Source: Rhabdornis inornatus (taxonomy: Eukaryota; Chordata; Aves; Passeriformes; Rhabdornithidae). From it: DNA of 64,000 nt. The notes beneath the pieces were generated by a model. That model was not told where the DNA came from. It worked only from the letters and a program-made list of their open reading frames with translations, and ran no database searches. The stretch lies in NCBI GenBank assembly GCA_013397075.1, contig VWZS01008191.1, forward strand, positions 126,098 through 190,097, read 5' to 3'. The translations under genes and the position numbers were made by a program. This document shows, in pieces, positions 55,101-56,844 of the stretch; the stretch's first letter is position 1; the number at the start of each line of letters is the position of its first letter.

Positions 55101-55726
55101 CTGTTGGAGAGGAGGTACCCGAAGTAATACAGGACATCCTTCCCGAAGAGGACAACGTCATCGTGGATGAGCCAGAGGAGCTACACACAGACGACATCAG
55201 CACGCGGGACCGCAAGATTTTAACCCACAACGGCAAACTCTTAACCCTGGAGGACCTGGAGGATTACATCCCCCAGGAAGGAGAGACCTACAGGTGCGAG
55301 GATCAGAAGCACACGGCGGAGAAGCCCTGCGAGATCTCGGTGCTGCAGACGGAGATCAACGAGCCGACCATCGGGAAGCCGGTGCTGCTGAACCTGCTGC
55401 GGCCCGTGGTGCCCCAGCCCAGGCAGAGGTTCTTCAGCCAGCTCCAGGAGCACGTCCCCAGGGGTGTGTTCGTGTCAGCCTCCCGGCTGAGCGCCGTGCA
55501 GTCCGTGGGCCCTTCCAGCATCTCCTTCCGCATGGGCGATCCCCGCGCGGCTCCTGCCGGCCCTTCCTTCACCCTGAAGCCCTCGTTCTGCACCGAGCTG
55601 CAGCGCTCGGCGGACAACGGCCAGTCCAGCTTCAAAACTGAAGTTTCCACCAGAACCCTCAGCTACGGGACTGTTGGCGAGCCTGTCACCTTGCACATCA
55701 GCACAGAAGACCTCTCCCAGAGCTGA
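417..55726 (+). CDS. OBSCN: Obscurin (partial gene), A-type isoform: joined coding exons from the Ig array to the stop codon
   Basis: Joining about 40 exons gives the domain order Ig array, FN3, Ig, IQ, four Ig, SH3, DH, PH, two Ig, then a non-modular tail with ankyrin-binding-like motifs. Among known vertebrate families this order is specific to obscurin, a scaffold of striated muscle. Obscurin links titin and myomesin at Z-disk and M-band to the sarcoplasmic reticulum through small ankyrin 1, and signals through a RhoGEF cassette. All introns are GT-AG and codon phase is continuous from 31504 to 55726. The 5' end (start codon and the first Ig domains) lies left of the window, so no start can be chosen. 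The exon at 1407-1673 has an in-frame stop and is listed separately. The gene call is very secure. Individual exon edges were chosen by eye from splice consensus and phase. Confidence 0.96.
942..1036 (-). mobile_element. CR1 LINE 3' fragment
   Basis: It reads tatagaattatagaataatt then tgggtttggagggac, the reverse complement of a CR1 3' tail. It is cut off by the adjacent CTTT repeat. Confidence 0.75.
1037..1190. repeat. CTTC/CTTT tetranucleotide microsatellite with one N
   Basis: (CCTT)n, then about 18 TTCT units, then (CCTT)n and a CT-rich end. A single N at 1066 marks an unresolved length. Confidence 0.95.
1407..1673 (+). pseudogene. OBSCN: Obscurin Ig exon (type B) broken by two frameshifts and an in-frame TGA
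   Basis: Splice sites are intact (tttcag acceptor, aaag|gtgcat donor) and the length is 267 bp, like its neighbours. The first part reads VPPPVFKEKLQSREVQGED and the last part ends in YTCDNGNEQTTATLTVK, both clear type B Ig sequence. Between them the frame hits TGA at 1529-1531. Alignment with sister exons suggests that one base is missing in the A run near 1514-1518 and one extra base is present near 1558-1561. The middle portion then reads K-G-P-Q-V-I-S-P-S-S-K in the +1 frame. The exon is symmetric (1-1), so skipping it would keep the transcript in frame. Sequencing error is the main alternative. Confidence 0.8.
1674..3068. other. Intron with no recognised element
   Basis: It contains only short poly-A and an AT dinucleotide stretch (about 2461-2502). 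No exon or mobile element could be recognised. Confidence 0.6.
3069..3335 (+). CDS. OBSCN: Obscurin exon: Ig domain (type B)
   Basis: A 267-bp phase 1-1 exon with a long pyrimidine tract and tttag acceptor; the donor is aaag|gtgggg. It encodes AASVTFTQPLQNQQAEEGG onward, with both core cysteines (LSC at strand B, YTC at strand F). It also has the type B hallmarks WKKAGTVLRPSDKYKMRQEG and GDQQTTAAVHLK. It is a single-exon Ig of the tandem array and very similar to the exon at 7394. Confidence 0.92.
3739..4080 (-). mobile_element. CR1 LINE 3' fragment
   Basis: It begins aatcacagaatggtttgggt and continues through the standard CR1 3' region (catgggcagggacacctc, ttggacacttccagg). About 340 bp, antisense to OBSCN. 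Confidence 0.9.
4199..4468 (+). CDS. OBSCN: Obscurin exon: Ig domain (type A)
   Basis: A 270-bp exon in phase 1-1, starting EPAATIVERLKDVAAYEGED. It matches the exon at 417 almost residue for residue (NEMNEI, LILRKVTLEDCG), with a one-residue deletion in the D-E turn that explains 270 rather than 273 bp. The B-strand Cys is present (FEC). Strand F reads SITFKVG with no cysteine. The acceptor is weak in pyrimidines (gccctttccgtgaag) but forced by phase. Confidence 0.9.
4661..4752. repeat. 38-bp tandem repeat, about 2.5 copies
   Basis: The core taacatcctttgatgtta starts at 4663, 4701 and 4738 (last copy partial), with AT-rich spacers between. Confidence 0.8.
5059..5325 (+). CDS. OBSCN: Obscurin exon: Ig domain (type B)
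   Basis: A 267-bp exon in phase 1-1 with a ccccacag acceptor and aaag|gtatgg donor. It encodes APVTFVKALHNLELQEGG onward, with LSC and YSC cysteines and the core WKKG. The last 123 bp, together with the following intron, appear again at 5829-6343 in what looks like an assembly artefact, so this copy is the complete, real one. Confidence 0.92.
5490..6375 (+). mobile_element. CR1 LINE 3' fragment, interrupted by the false duplication
   Basis: CR1 sequence (gtgataggtaggacaagggg to ggaaaaagg) runs to 5717 and resumes at 6344, ending in taaaccattgtgggtct. The piece between belongs to the assembly artefact. Confidence 0.8.
5718..6343 (+). other. Probable false duplication in the assembly, bounded by single Ns
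   Basis: Two single Ns (5718 and 5828) bound two inserted pieces. Piece 5719-5827 (109 bp, AT-rich) repeats 6867-6975. Piece 5829-6343 repeats 5203-5717, including the 3' part of the Ig exon and its donor, with no difference seen by eye. The second partial exon (5829-5951) has no acceptor and no 5' half. Removing 5718-6343 restores a continuous CR1 element. It should not be annotated as an exon. Confidence 0.9.
6376..6700 (+). mobile_element. CR1-like fragment
   Basis: It contains CR1-type phrases such as ctctctgcagcttcctaatg and a final ggtcccttcaatccttgatt. The subtype is uncertain and the edges approximate. Confidence 0.5.
6740..7010. repeat. AT-rich low-complexity region
   Basis: Long runs of tata, atatta and taatat. 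109 bp of it (6867-6975) is copied into 5719-5827. Confidence 0.85.
7394..7660 (+). CDS. OBSCN: Obscurin exon: Ig domain (type B)
   Basis: A 267-bp phase 1-1 exon after a strong pyrimidine tract (tttttttttcgctctctttgcctctccccccttttccag). It encodes GLPVLFRQWLKNEEVEEGR onward, with LRC and YTC cysteines, core WRKGD and a GDQQTTATLQVK end. The exon is GC-rich, notably in the part coding LTRPHARLEWRKG, unlike the AT-rich intron to its left. Confidence 0.92.
7690..7797 (+). mobile_element. CR1 fragment, left part, split by an LTR
   Basis: It reads ctggatcgggctctgggaga, then gaaggttccctgctcacggc up to gggggt. The CR1 tail resumes at 8222 with gttggaagtgggtctttaag. Confidence 0.7.
7798..8221 (+). 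mobile_element. Solo LTR of an endogenous retrovirus, inserted in a CR1
   Basis: 424 bp bounded by TG (TGTGATGCC...) and CA (...GGCAACA), with AATAAA at about 8153, 64 bp before the right end. It sits exactly between the two halves of a CR1 tail. No internal retroviral genes are present. The target-site duplication could not be resolved by eye. Confidence 0.6.
8222..8275 (+). mobile_element. CR1 fragment, right part
   Basis: gttggaagtgggtctttaag followed by ccccttccaatccccaaacc is the end of the CR1 split by the LTR at 7798-8221. Confidence 0.7.
8283..8370 (-). mobile_element. CR1 fragment
   Basis: The reversed CR1 phrase atcactgagtccagccatta is followed by cagcactgccaggtccacca. Confidence 0.6.
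8529..8812. repeat. Minisatellite, about 46-bp unit, six copies
   Basis: The phase mark agaattc (once agaact) starts at 8561, 8607, 8654, 8700, 8745 and 8792. Unit length is 45-47 bp (mostly tattcattttgt...aagaattctatgg), and units differ by several substitutions. Confidence 0.9.
8905..9272 (+). mobile_element. CR1 LINE 3' fragment
   Basis: It contains ggtttattaagaagtaattc, cagagaagcagtggagccac and a final ctttaaaggtcttttccaac-type tail, as in long CR1 copies. Sense to OBSCN. Confidence 0.85.
9585..9851 (+). CDS. OBSCN: Obscurin exon: Ig domain (type B)
   Basis: A 267-bp phase 1-1 exon with a ccaccacag acceptor and caag|gtaagg donor. It encodes LPVLFNKELRNVETEEGG onward, with LHC and YTC cysteines and the type B run WRKGGVVIQPSDKYEVKLKG. 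It follows CR1 and LTR debris in a 1.9-kb intron. Confidence 0.92.
9852..10495. other. Intron with no recognised element
   Basis: Unique-looking sequence; GC rises toward the next exon. Nothing else seen. Confidence 0.5.
10496..10768 (+). CDS. OBSCN: Obscurin exon: Ig domain (type A)
   Basis: A 273-bp exon in phase 1-1. It encodes EEAAVIVSGLRSTDVFVGE onward, with B-strand Cys (TFTC) and a core WWLDG. Strand F reads GTVTFRAG, again lacking the usual cysteine. Of two possible AG acceptors two bases apart, the first (10494-10495) keeps phase 1 and was chosen. Confidence 0.9.
10769..14112. other. 3.3-kb intron in the Ig array, mostly unexplained
   Basis: The only recognised element is a CR1 stub at 12929-12995. 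No additional Ig exon was found in any frame. A 762-bp open frame (12316-13077) has no recognisable domain and overlaps the CR1 stub. Confidence 0.5.
12929..12995 (-). mobile_element. CR1 3' stub
   Basis: atcacagaatcacagggtgt followed by cctgagctggaagggttcct is a reversed CR1 tail of the type with two acagaatcac blocks. Confidence 0.7.
14113..14379 (+). CDS. OBSCN: Obscurin exon: Ig domain (divergent)
   Basis: A 267-bp phase 1-1 exon with a gttaacag acceptor and caag|gtgagg donor. It encodes DPTIEVVSPMQDITVDEDG onward. Both cysteines are present (FIC, YSC), with core IWKKND. It lacks the GDQQTT tail of the type B repeats, so it belongs to an older, less homogenised part of the array. A 3.3-kb intron precedes it. 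Confidence 0.9.
14380..16637. other. 2.3-kb intron, mostly unexplained
   Basis: It holds a CR1 fragment (15362-15538) and a poly-T run near 15653-15667. No exon could be supported in the remainder. Confidence 0.5.
15362..15538 (-). mobile_element. CR1 LINE 3' fragment
   Basis: gcccagaatagtttgggtgg, then cccctgccgtgggcaaggac, then ttggacacttccagggatgg: a reversed CR1 tail. Confidence 0.85.
16638..16910 (+). CDS. OBSCN: Obscurin exon: Ig domain (type A-like)
   Basis: A 273-bp phase 1-1 exon with a ccttcttttctag acceptor and aaag|gtaact donor. It encodes AKNSIVQGLENVEAVEGGE onward. The B-strand Cys is present (FEC) and the core is NWLIND. Strand F reads RVTFMCSDAV: the canonical position is Phe, and a cysteine appears two residues later. 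This is type A-like, but much diverged from the exons at 417 and 4199. Confidence 0.9.
17038..17490 (-). mobile_element. Two adjacent CR1 3' fragments
   Basis: 17038-17115 carries catagaatcattcaggttgg. 17126-17490 carries accacagaatggtttgggtt and the long CR1 3' region up to gatcatcccaaagccttttg. Both are reversed. Confidence 0.88.
17904..17942. other. Eight-N gap followed by a poly-C run
   Basis: Ns at 17904-17911, then a run of 17 or more C and eight or more T up to about 17951. Poly-C is a frequent cause of assembly breaks. Confidence 0.95.
18050..18160 (+). mobile_element. CR1 3' fragment
   Basis: gatggggcttggagcaacct to cccaaaccattctgtgattc: a forward CR1 tail. Confidence 0.88.
18305..18577 (+). 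CDS. OBSCN: Obscurin exon: Ig domain (type A-like)
   Basis: A 273-bp phase 1-1 exon with a taatctacag acceptor. It encodes GWRLQFLQPLTDVEVSLGE onward, with B-strand Cys (TFSC) and core AWYSND. Strand F reads GEVTFASREA, without cysteine. It is the last Ig before the FN3 exon. Confidence 0.9.
18578..20353. other. 1.8-kb intron before FN3, mostly unexplained
   Basis: It has a short forward CR1 stub at 19735-19790 (gattagatgatcctcaaggt) and a 27-bp tandem duplication at 20252-20305. Nothing else was recognised. Confidence 0.55.
20252..20305. repeat. 27-bp tandem duplication next to the FN3 acceptor
   Basis: gaaggctcttgggtgtttta plus ggatgaa-type sequence occurs twice in a row (20252-20278 and 20279-20305) with no difference, 48 bp upstream of the FN3 exon. 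Confidence 0.9.
20354..20641 (+). CDS. OBSCN: Obscurin exon: fibronectin type III domain
   Basis: A 288-bp phase 1-1 exon. It reads ALPEPPEEPQVLRQSSHS, then VTLSWHKPPGDGG, LGYKVERK, then PYRFRVSAINAAGASE. These are the FN3 signatures: Trp in strand B, YxVE in strand C, and the YxFRVxAxNxxG run in strands F and G. It spans one complete FN3 domain (about 95 residues), as expected near the end of the obscurin Ig array. Confidence 0.93.
20642..22066. other. Intron with no recognised element
   Basis: No CR1, LTR or additional exon was recognised between the FN3 exon and the following Ig exon. Confidence 0.5.
22067..22339 (+). CDS. OBSCN: Obscurin exon: Ig domain between FN3 and IQ
   Basis: A 273-bp phase 1-1 exon with a ttgtaatttcag acceptor and gagg|gtatgg donor. 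It encodes EPPVTVTQPLVGGSVSEGG onward, with both cysteines (LEC, YTC), core TWFKG and a short G strand VASLCLE. It follows the FN3 exon by a 1.4-kb intron with nothing else recognisable in it. Confidence 0.92.
22570..22670. repeat. Imperfect inverted repeat (hairpin)
   Basis: The arms ccttttgagatgct (22590-22603) and agcatctcaaaagg (22638-22651) are perfect complements. ctctacac (22570-22577) pairs with gtgtagag (22663-22670) outside them. The loop is about 34 bp. Confidence 0.75.
22972..23238. mobile_element. Two CR1 fragments in opposite directions
   Basis: 22972-23050 is reversed (gtagaatcacaggattgctg). About 23085-23238 is forward (gagatattcaaaatccatct to ccatcctgtgattctgtaaa). Confidence 0.7.
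23367..24722 (+). CDS. OBSCN: Obscurin large exon: acidic linker, IQ motif, Ig domain, second acidic linker and alpha/beta-like segment
   Basis: This is one 1,356-bp exon (452 codons, phase 1-1). Residues 1-182 are charged linker with EEEEKLQKLRKEEAEM, a possible coiled coil. Residues 183-205 hold an IQ motif (AVKIQAAFKGYKVRKEI), a calmodulin-type site. Residues 206-298 are an Ig domain with both cysteines (LEC, YTC) and core RWLKDG. Residues 299-378 are acidic and serine-rich (DSETESSSGSELDD). Residues 379-427 have a beta-alpha-beta-like pattern. The end is proline-rich (ARPPPPLL). In mammals, Ig domains next to the obscurin IQ bind titin near the Z-disk; the same role here is an inference. 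Confidence 0.95.
25281..25559 (+). CDS. OBSCN: Obscurin exon: Ig domain (I-set) after IQ
   Basis: A 279-bp phase 1-1 exon with a ccccaactttag acceptor and gact|gtaagt donor. It encodes APMFMTELQNQEVQDGYPV onward, a typical I-set Ig. Cysteines are at FDC and YRC, with core RWFKDGK and the end ENNMGVASTKAELRV. It is the second Ig after the IQ motif. Confidence 0.93.
25941..26019 (+). CDS. OBSCN: Obscurin linker exon
   Basis: A 79-bp exon, phase 1 to 2. It encodes LTSTDYETAADATETSSYYS then AKEYIS, rich in Ser, Thr and Tyr. The acceptor is catttaacag and the donor ag|gtaaaa. The phase fits the flanking exons exactly. Confidence 0.85.
26385..26503 (+). CDS. OBSCN: Obscurin exon: linker and first half of a split Ig domain
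   Basis: A 119-bp exon, phase 2 to 1. It encodes SREQEESTTEEEQLPQ, then IFDELHDIHVAPGASLAKFH, then LKVK. The B-strand position that is normally cysteine is Phe/His here. The Ig continues in the exon at 27389. Confidence 0.88.
26780..26910. repeat. AT-rich simple repeat in an intron
   Basis: attatt, tatata and aataat runs in the intron within a split Ig domain. The other introns between 24723 and 31503 hold nothing recognisable besides exons. Confidence 0.7.
27389..27586 (+). CDS. OBSCN: Obscurin exon: second half of a split, cysteine-free Ig domain
   Basis: A 198-bp phase 1-1 exon. It encodes GYPQPRLYWFKNGQPL, then LEIRDVTKADAGQYLIFVIN and SAGSAYSSARLVVR. The core Trp is kept. Strand F reads YLIFVIN instead of YxC, so together with the previous exon this Ig lacks both cysteines. 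Confidence 0.92.
27984..28016 (+). CDS. OBSCN: Obscurin linker microexon (33 bp)
   Basis: It encodes DPYEKEEPSKT in phase 1-1, between a ttgtgttccag acceptor and an acag|gtgaga donor. It is symmetric, so it could be skipped without shifting the frame. Confidence 0.82.
28105..28203 (+). CDS. OBSCN: Obscurin exon: first part of a split Ig domain
   Basis: A 99-bp phase 1-1 exon. It encodes DSQEQLIPPRFLERFTNKKV, then KKGASITLSVKVE. It is the A to B strand half of an I-set Ig, and the B-strand cysteine is replaced by Ser (LSV). The domain is completed in the exon at 28647. Confidence 0.9.
28647..28865 (+). CDS. OBSCN: Obscurin exon: second part of a split Ig domain
   Basis: A 219-bp phase 1-1 exon. 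It encodes GHPPPTITWMKEESREDILW, then LILLDVKKKYSGAYTCIATN and KAGQSICTANLEVA. The F-strand YTC is present although the partner B-strand cysteine is missing. This is the last Ig before the SH3 linker. Confidence 0.92.
29632..29698 (+). CDS. OBSCN: Obscurin linker exon
   Basis: A 67-bp exon, phase 1 to 2. It encodes VKEAEVLTQERVMVSEAIMT then TL. The acceptor is caatcttgcag and the donor ctggg|gtaagt. It leads into the 20-bp microexon. Confidence 0.85.
29802..29821 (+). CDS. OBSCN: Obscurin microexon (20 bp)
   Basis: It encodes TIQSSE between a very strong acceptor (attttcttttttcag) and an aag|gtaaga donor. Phase 2 to 1 bridges its neighbours exactly. Skipping it would shift the frame, so it must be constitutive for the downstream SH3-DH-PH exons to be read. 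Confidence 0.8.
30129..30257 (+). CDS. OBSCN: Obscurin linker exon
   Basis: A 129-bp phase 1-1 exon. It encodes GDLEAGREGVPKSPISLADV, then EEFFQKLTSRISEMVSAKIT. The second half looks helical and amphipathic. The acceptor is attctcttttttccag and the donor cagg|gtaagg. Confidence 0.87.
30979..31118 (+). CDS. OBSCN: Obscurin linker exon, Ser-rich, before SH3
   Basis: A 140-bp exon, phase 1 to 0. It encodes KLRVPGAESDDESRTPSASP, then RHGRSRPSSVAQESSSESED. It has proline-directed and acidic-patch serines that suit phosphorylation (inference). The switch to phase 0 agrees with the SH3 exon. Confidence 0.9.
31504..31704 (+). CDS. OBSCN: Obscurin SH3 domain exon
   Basis: A 201-bp phase 0-0 exon that encodes the SH3 domain. 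It reads IFDVYMVTADYVPAAPDKET, then ITLKEGQYVEVLD, KWLVRT, and GWVSPAYLDKKLK. The ALYDY-like strand (TADYVPA), the Trp of the binding groove and the final GWVxPxYL are visible. The usual Pro-Ser-Asn-Tyr reads Ser-Pro-Ala-Tyr. SH3 precedes the DH domain in all obscurins and may modulate it or bind proline-rich partners. Confidence 0.95.
32044..32126 (+). CDS. OBSCN: Obscurin exon: linker between SH3 and DH
   Basis: An 83-bp exon, phase 0 to 2. It encodes LSPEWGTTEIPEFPGEFVSE, then DEYKRKL. The acceptor is cctaatattgtag and the donor taag|gtgagc. It leads directly into the first DH helix. Confidence 0.9.
32232..32302 (-). mobile_element. CR1 stub running into the gap
   Basis: tcacagaatcctagaatggt followed by ttgggctggaagggacctta is a reversed CR1 tail. 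It is cut by the N gap. Confidence 0.8.
32303..32543. other. 241-bp run of N (assembly gap)
   Basis: An unresolved gap inside the intron between the SH3 linker and the first DH exon. No coding sequence is missing, because the phases on either side agree. Confidence 0.98.
32544..32740. repeat. CATC/CCAT-based tandem repeat, mainly 11-bp units with 15-bp variants
   Basis: catccatccat units repeat many times, some extended by one more ccat, ending in pure (CCAT)n. It abuts the N gap, so its true length is unknown. Confidence 0.95.
32877..33050 (+). CDS. OBSCN: Obscurin RhoGEF (DH) domain exon 1
   Basis: A 174-bp exon, phase 2 to 2. It encodes VLIQELLISEEDYIQDLQFL, the CR1 helix of a Dbl-homology domain (E-L-x-x-S-E-x-x-Y). 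It continues with KSTIFRNIDDIGRFHS, the start of CR2. In mammals the obscurin DH domain activates Rho-family GTPases, RhoA among them, in muscle. Confidence 0.94.
33097..33172. repeat. ATT/GTT trinucleotide repeat, left half
   Basis: (att)n, (act)n and (gtt)n just left of the LTR-like element. The same type of repeat resumes on its right side at 33722. Confidence 0.9.
33190..33721 (-). mobile_element. LTR-like element, copy 1 (probably minus strand)
   Basis: It aligns along most of its length with 63470-63995. Shared phrases include attgctatatt, cttttattcaaattacacac versus cttctattcaaactacacac, and cagtgttctcctgggggtca versus cagtgttctccagggggtca. Read on the minus strand it starts TGTTG. 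No internal genes are seen. Confidence 0.6.
33722..33832. repeat. ATT trinucleotide repeat, right half
   Basis: tattattattactattatta-type sequence continues the microsatellite seen at 33097-33172. Confidence 0.9.
34129..34640. mobile_element. Possible unclassified LTR-like element
   Basis: It starts tgttagggttctcagatatc and holds a TATA-like ggtataaatatgg at about 34328. Its purine-rich composition differs from its surroundings. There are no coding parts. Edges and family are uncertain. Confidence 0.3.
34665..34935 (-). mobile_element. CR1 LINE 3' fragment
   Basis: cattatcccaagttgctcca, ccagcctggccttgcatgct and cagccacagcttctctggaa are reversed CR1 phrases. Confidence 0.85.
35117..35276 (+). 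CDS. OBSCN: Obscurin RhoGEF (DH) domain exon 2
   Basis: A 160-bp exon, phase 2 to 0. It encodes VFLRSLQSCDTDDDVAMCFI, then KHEAEFNKYIQYLVGRVQAE and SKAVQDFYK. It includes the DH segment where other GEFs read Y-x-x-Y-x-x-N. The preceding 2.07-kb intron is full of microsatellite and LTR sequence. Confidence 0.93.
35692..35808 (+). CDS. OBSCN: Obscurin RhoGEF (DH) domain exon 3 (CR3 helix)
   Basis: A 117-bp phase 0-0 exon. It encodes RYTDEFVTNEDPSQPLIPPL, then QHYLEKPINRIQQYQTIIK. The second part is the CR3 helix; KPINRIQQY corresponds to the KPVQRVxxY consensus of Dbl GEFs and lines the GTPase interface. Confidence 0.94.
35809..36989. other. Intron in the DH domain without a recognised element
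   Basis: 1.2 kb of AT-rich, unique-looking sequence. The next intron (37155-38243) is similar. Confidence 0.5.
36990..37154 (+). CDS. OBSCN: Obscurin RhoGEF (DH) domain exon 4 and DH-PH junction
   Basis: A 165-bp phase 0-0 exon. It encodes ELIRNKARNSQNCTLLEQAY, then AIVSALTRRAENNLHVSLIE and NYPGTLESLGEPIRQ. It is the last DH helix (L-L-x-x-A-x-x-x-x-x) and the linker into PH. Confidence 0.94.
38244..38402 (+). CDS. OBSCN: Obscurin PH domain exon 1
   Basis: A 159-bp phase 0-0 exon. It encodes GHFIVWEGAPGARMAWKGHK, then RHVFLFKNYIVICKPKRDTK and TDTYSYIFKNIMK. The R-H-V-F-L-F strand and the basic C-K-P-K-R loop are standard PH features, in the canonical place right after DH. The donor is aag|gtctga, a weaker but usable site. 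Confidence 0.94.
38403..39436. other. Intron in the PH domain without a recognised element
   Basis: Unique-looking sequence with a poly-A-rich patch near 38944-38970. Nothing further. Confidence 0.5.
39437..39614 (+). CDS. OBSCN: Obscurin PH domain exon 2
   Basis: A 178-bp exon, phase 0 to 1. It encodes LNNIDVNDLVEGDDRAFEIW, then HEREDLVRKYLLQARTVNIK and NSWVKEILGLQQRISEPIW. The invariant Trp of the C-terminal PH helix is visible (NSWVKEI). The exon is clearly GC-richer than its introns. Confidence 0.94.
40357..40524 (+). mobile_element. CR1 3' fragment
   Basis: ccctggaagtgtccaaggcc to cccaaaccactccgtgattc: a forward CR1 tail in the intron after PH. Confidence 0.9.
40955..41068 (+). CDS. 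OBSCN: Obscurin exon: first half of the first Ig after PH
   Basis: A 114-bp phase 1-1 exon. It encodes VPPDFEEELADCTAELGETV, then KLACKVTGAPKPSISWYK. It has the B-strand cysteine and core Trp of an I-set Ig. The donor is aaag|gtacga. Confidence 0.93.
41493..41660 (+). CDS. OBSCN: Obscurin exon: second half of the first Ig after PH
   Basis: A 168-bp phase 1-1 exon. It encodes DGKLVEVDPHHIIIEDPDGS, then LILDNLTGADTGQYMCFASS and GNASTLGKILVQ. F-strand YMC is present, so this Ig has both cysteines. Confidence 0.93.
41735..42237 (+). mobile_element. CR1 LINE 3' fragment, about 500 bp
   Basis: gctcagcctggagaaaagga, ggaaatttcttcactgaaag, gtcaccatccctggaagagc and a final gattctatgtttc: a long forward CR1 copy. 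Confidence 0.9.
42464..42566 (+). CDS. OBSCN: Obscurin exon: first part of the last Ig in the A-type isoform
   Basis: A 103-bp exon, phase 1 to 2. It encodes VPPRFVNKVRNAYLVEGEDV, then QFTCTVEGAPRPQI. It covers strands A to C of an I-set Ig, which is spread over this exon and those at 43129 and 44370. Confidence 0.92.
43129..43258 (+). CDS. OBSCN: Obscurin exon: middle part of the last Ig
   Basis: A 130-bp exon, phase 2 to 0. It encodes RWYKDGVLLKDTSKYQTFSE, then VVLVVKNPSNEDMGHYECE. It carries the core Trp and the F-strand YEC. Confidence 0.93.
43259..44369. other. Intron within the last Ig, no recognised element
   Basis: AT-rich with small direct repeats of aataattaagtaaa (about 44090-44150). 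Nothing else. Confidence 0.5.
44370..44475 (+). CDS. OBSCN: Obscurin exon: end of the last Ig; last exon shared by A-type and B-type transcripts
   Basis: A 106-bp exon, phase 0 to 1. It encodes LMNRLGSAKSGAELYHHSAA, then ALTQERRGDQAITIE. N-R-L-G-S-A-K-S-G is the F-G turn and G strand of the preceding Ig. The phase-1 end fits both the exon at 50772 (A-type tail) and the exon at 60537 (B-type continuation), so this is the likely branch point for alternative splicing. Confidence 0.9.
45250..45300 (+). CDS. OBSCN: Candidate obscurin cassette exon (51 bp)
   Basis: It lies between a good acceptor (ttctgtctctcttgaacag) and a strong donor (atgg|gtaagg). It is open and exactly phase 1-1 in the frame of its neighbours. 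It would encode VPSGSSGDDRAKGPPLM between the last Ig and the A-type tail. Length is a multiple of three, so inclusion is optional. There is no transcript evidence here, so this is a splice-site and phase inference. Confidence 0.5.
45842..45883 (+). CDS. OBSCN: Candidate obscurin cassette exon (42 bp)
   Basis: A strong acceptor (gttttccttttag) is followed by 42 bp, open in phase 1-1, that encode VLSQNLIKKHYRED. Two donors overlap: g|gtgtaa keeps the frame, and the stronger ggt|gtaagt two bases later gives 44 bp. The 44-bp form would shift the frame and create a TAG at the junction of the exons at 50772 and 54271. The exon may be real, may be a poison exon, or may be chance. Confidence 0.35.
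47915..48053 (+). mobile_element. CR1 3' fragment
   Basis: ccaaccctggagggatttca to cttaagggtcttttccaacc: a forward CR1 tail. Confidence 0.85.
50772..50814 (+). CDS. OBSCN: Obscurin exon: short linker to the A-type tail
   Basis: A 43-bp exon, phase 1 to 2, with a tgttctctttgtag acceptor and atcat|gtaagt donor. It encodes VTEQETKVPKKTII. The phase-2 end joins the terminal exon at 54271 to give I-E-E-T-I-T-T. It follows a 6.3-kb intron. Confidence 0.87.
50827..50866. repeat. Poly-T run with one N
   Basis: About 40 T with an N inside, 12 bp after the donor of the exon at 50772. The length is unreliable. Confidence 0.95.
50867..54270. other. 3.4-kb intron before the terminal A-type exon
   Basis: Apart from a reversed CR1 fragment at 53290-53445 nothing was recognised. 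The last 300 bp stay open in the frame of the terminal exon, probably by chance. Confidence 0.5.
53290..53445 (-). mobile_element. CR1 3' fragment
   Basis: ccttgggttagaagggacct, ccgtccagcctgaccttgaa and tgtttccagggatgaggcat: reversed CR1. Confidence 0.85.
54271..55726 (+). CDS. OBSCN: Obscurin A-type terminal coding exon: non-modular C-terminal tail with ankyrin-binding-like motifs
   Basis: About 485 codons run from a ctgccgtcag acceptor to TGA at 55724-55726. Early on there is a Ser-Pro cluster (ARSPSGHSPSRSPR). Residues about 95-112 read KWVEVEEIIEFKVKKSPK. Residues about 310-333 read DRKILTHNGKLLTLEDLEDY. These two places resemble the sites of mammalian obscurin-A that bind small ankyrin 1 and ankyrin-2 on the sarcoplasmic reticulum; that role is known for the family and inferred here. 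Much of the rest is acidic and low in structure. The 3' third is GC-rich. The open frame continues upstream of 54271, but the acceptor and phase fix the start. Confidence 0.93.
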
Positions 55727-56813
55727 GCAGACTCAAGCATGATTTTTAACACCAAAGAAAGCAGCTTTATATTAAAAAAGAAAATAAATATCAAAATTGT
55801 TGTAGGCGAGGGGAGTTGGTGGCAAAGATTGCAAGGGAATACCTTAGAGGGAAATGTATTTAAATATGATGTGTCAAGCTTTTCCAGTCTTAAAGGGAAC
55901 AGTCTGTCAGAACAGTTTGTAACTTTAAAAGCTTTGATCTAGGTGAACATGTATCATTCCATAGTGGAGCAGTGATGGGAGGTTTAGGAAAAGCCTGATT
56001 CTTCTACCTATGACAGAAATATAAATGAAGAAGTGTGTTTTTTGTCCATGAAGTTAATAATTGTTTCATGTGCCAGTTTATGGTGTGGCAAGGAGGTGAA
56101 AGTATCTAAGCTTTTCAGCATCCTTCAGTAGCCCAGGACAGGGGGTATCGCCTGGGCCCAAAGGTCATGAAGCTTCATTCTGCTTTGACTCTGCTCTACA
56201 CTTGTGACACCAACTAGCTCTACCAAAATTTCTTCATAAACCTTTCAACATGCACAGTCTGGTTGCATTATTTTAGCCTTCTGCCAGATAATGAGATGTA
56301 TAGTAAATATTACATGTACCAGGGATTCAAAGGCTCAGGCCTTTTGGTTGAAATCTCAGTTTGACTCTAGTCAGTGGTGAGAGTCCCACTGTCGTGAGGA
56401 AGCAAGAGTTTTGTTGTTCTCTTCTGCCTTAAGTGAAAAAGACTCTCTTTTCTAAATGACTGGTATTTTCAAATCTACTTCCTAGTTGTCTGATGATGTA
56501 GGTTTCATTATTCTGCATCCTAGTGTGGTGGATTTATAAACCATATCTTTTGAACTATAATTTAGTTAACATGCACTGAAAGATTAAAGTGCTGTACAAA
56601 ATAATTTCTGCATCTGCAGTCAAACATTAACAAGTACAAAGAACCACAAACGTGGTCTTTGCCAATAAATATGACTGGATGAGTATTTGTTCTCCTGAAC
56701 ATGCCAGTGGTGAAACATTCCTGCTAACAGACTGATCCATGATGTCCCTTATATGCAATAAGAGGAATTTACCACTGAGCTACGGCAAAGTAGCAGGAGC
56801 ACAAAGACAGATT

Positions 56814-56844
<31 letters not shown>

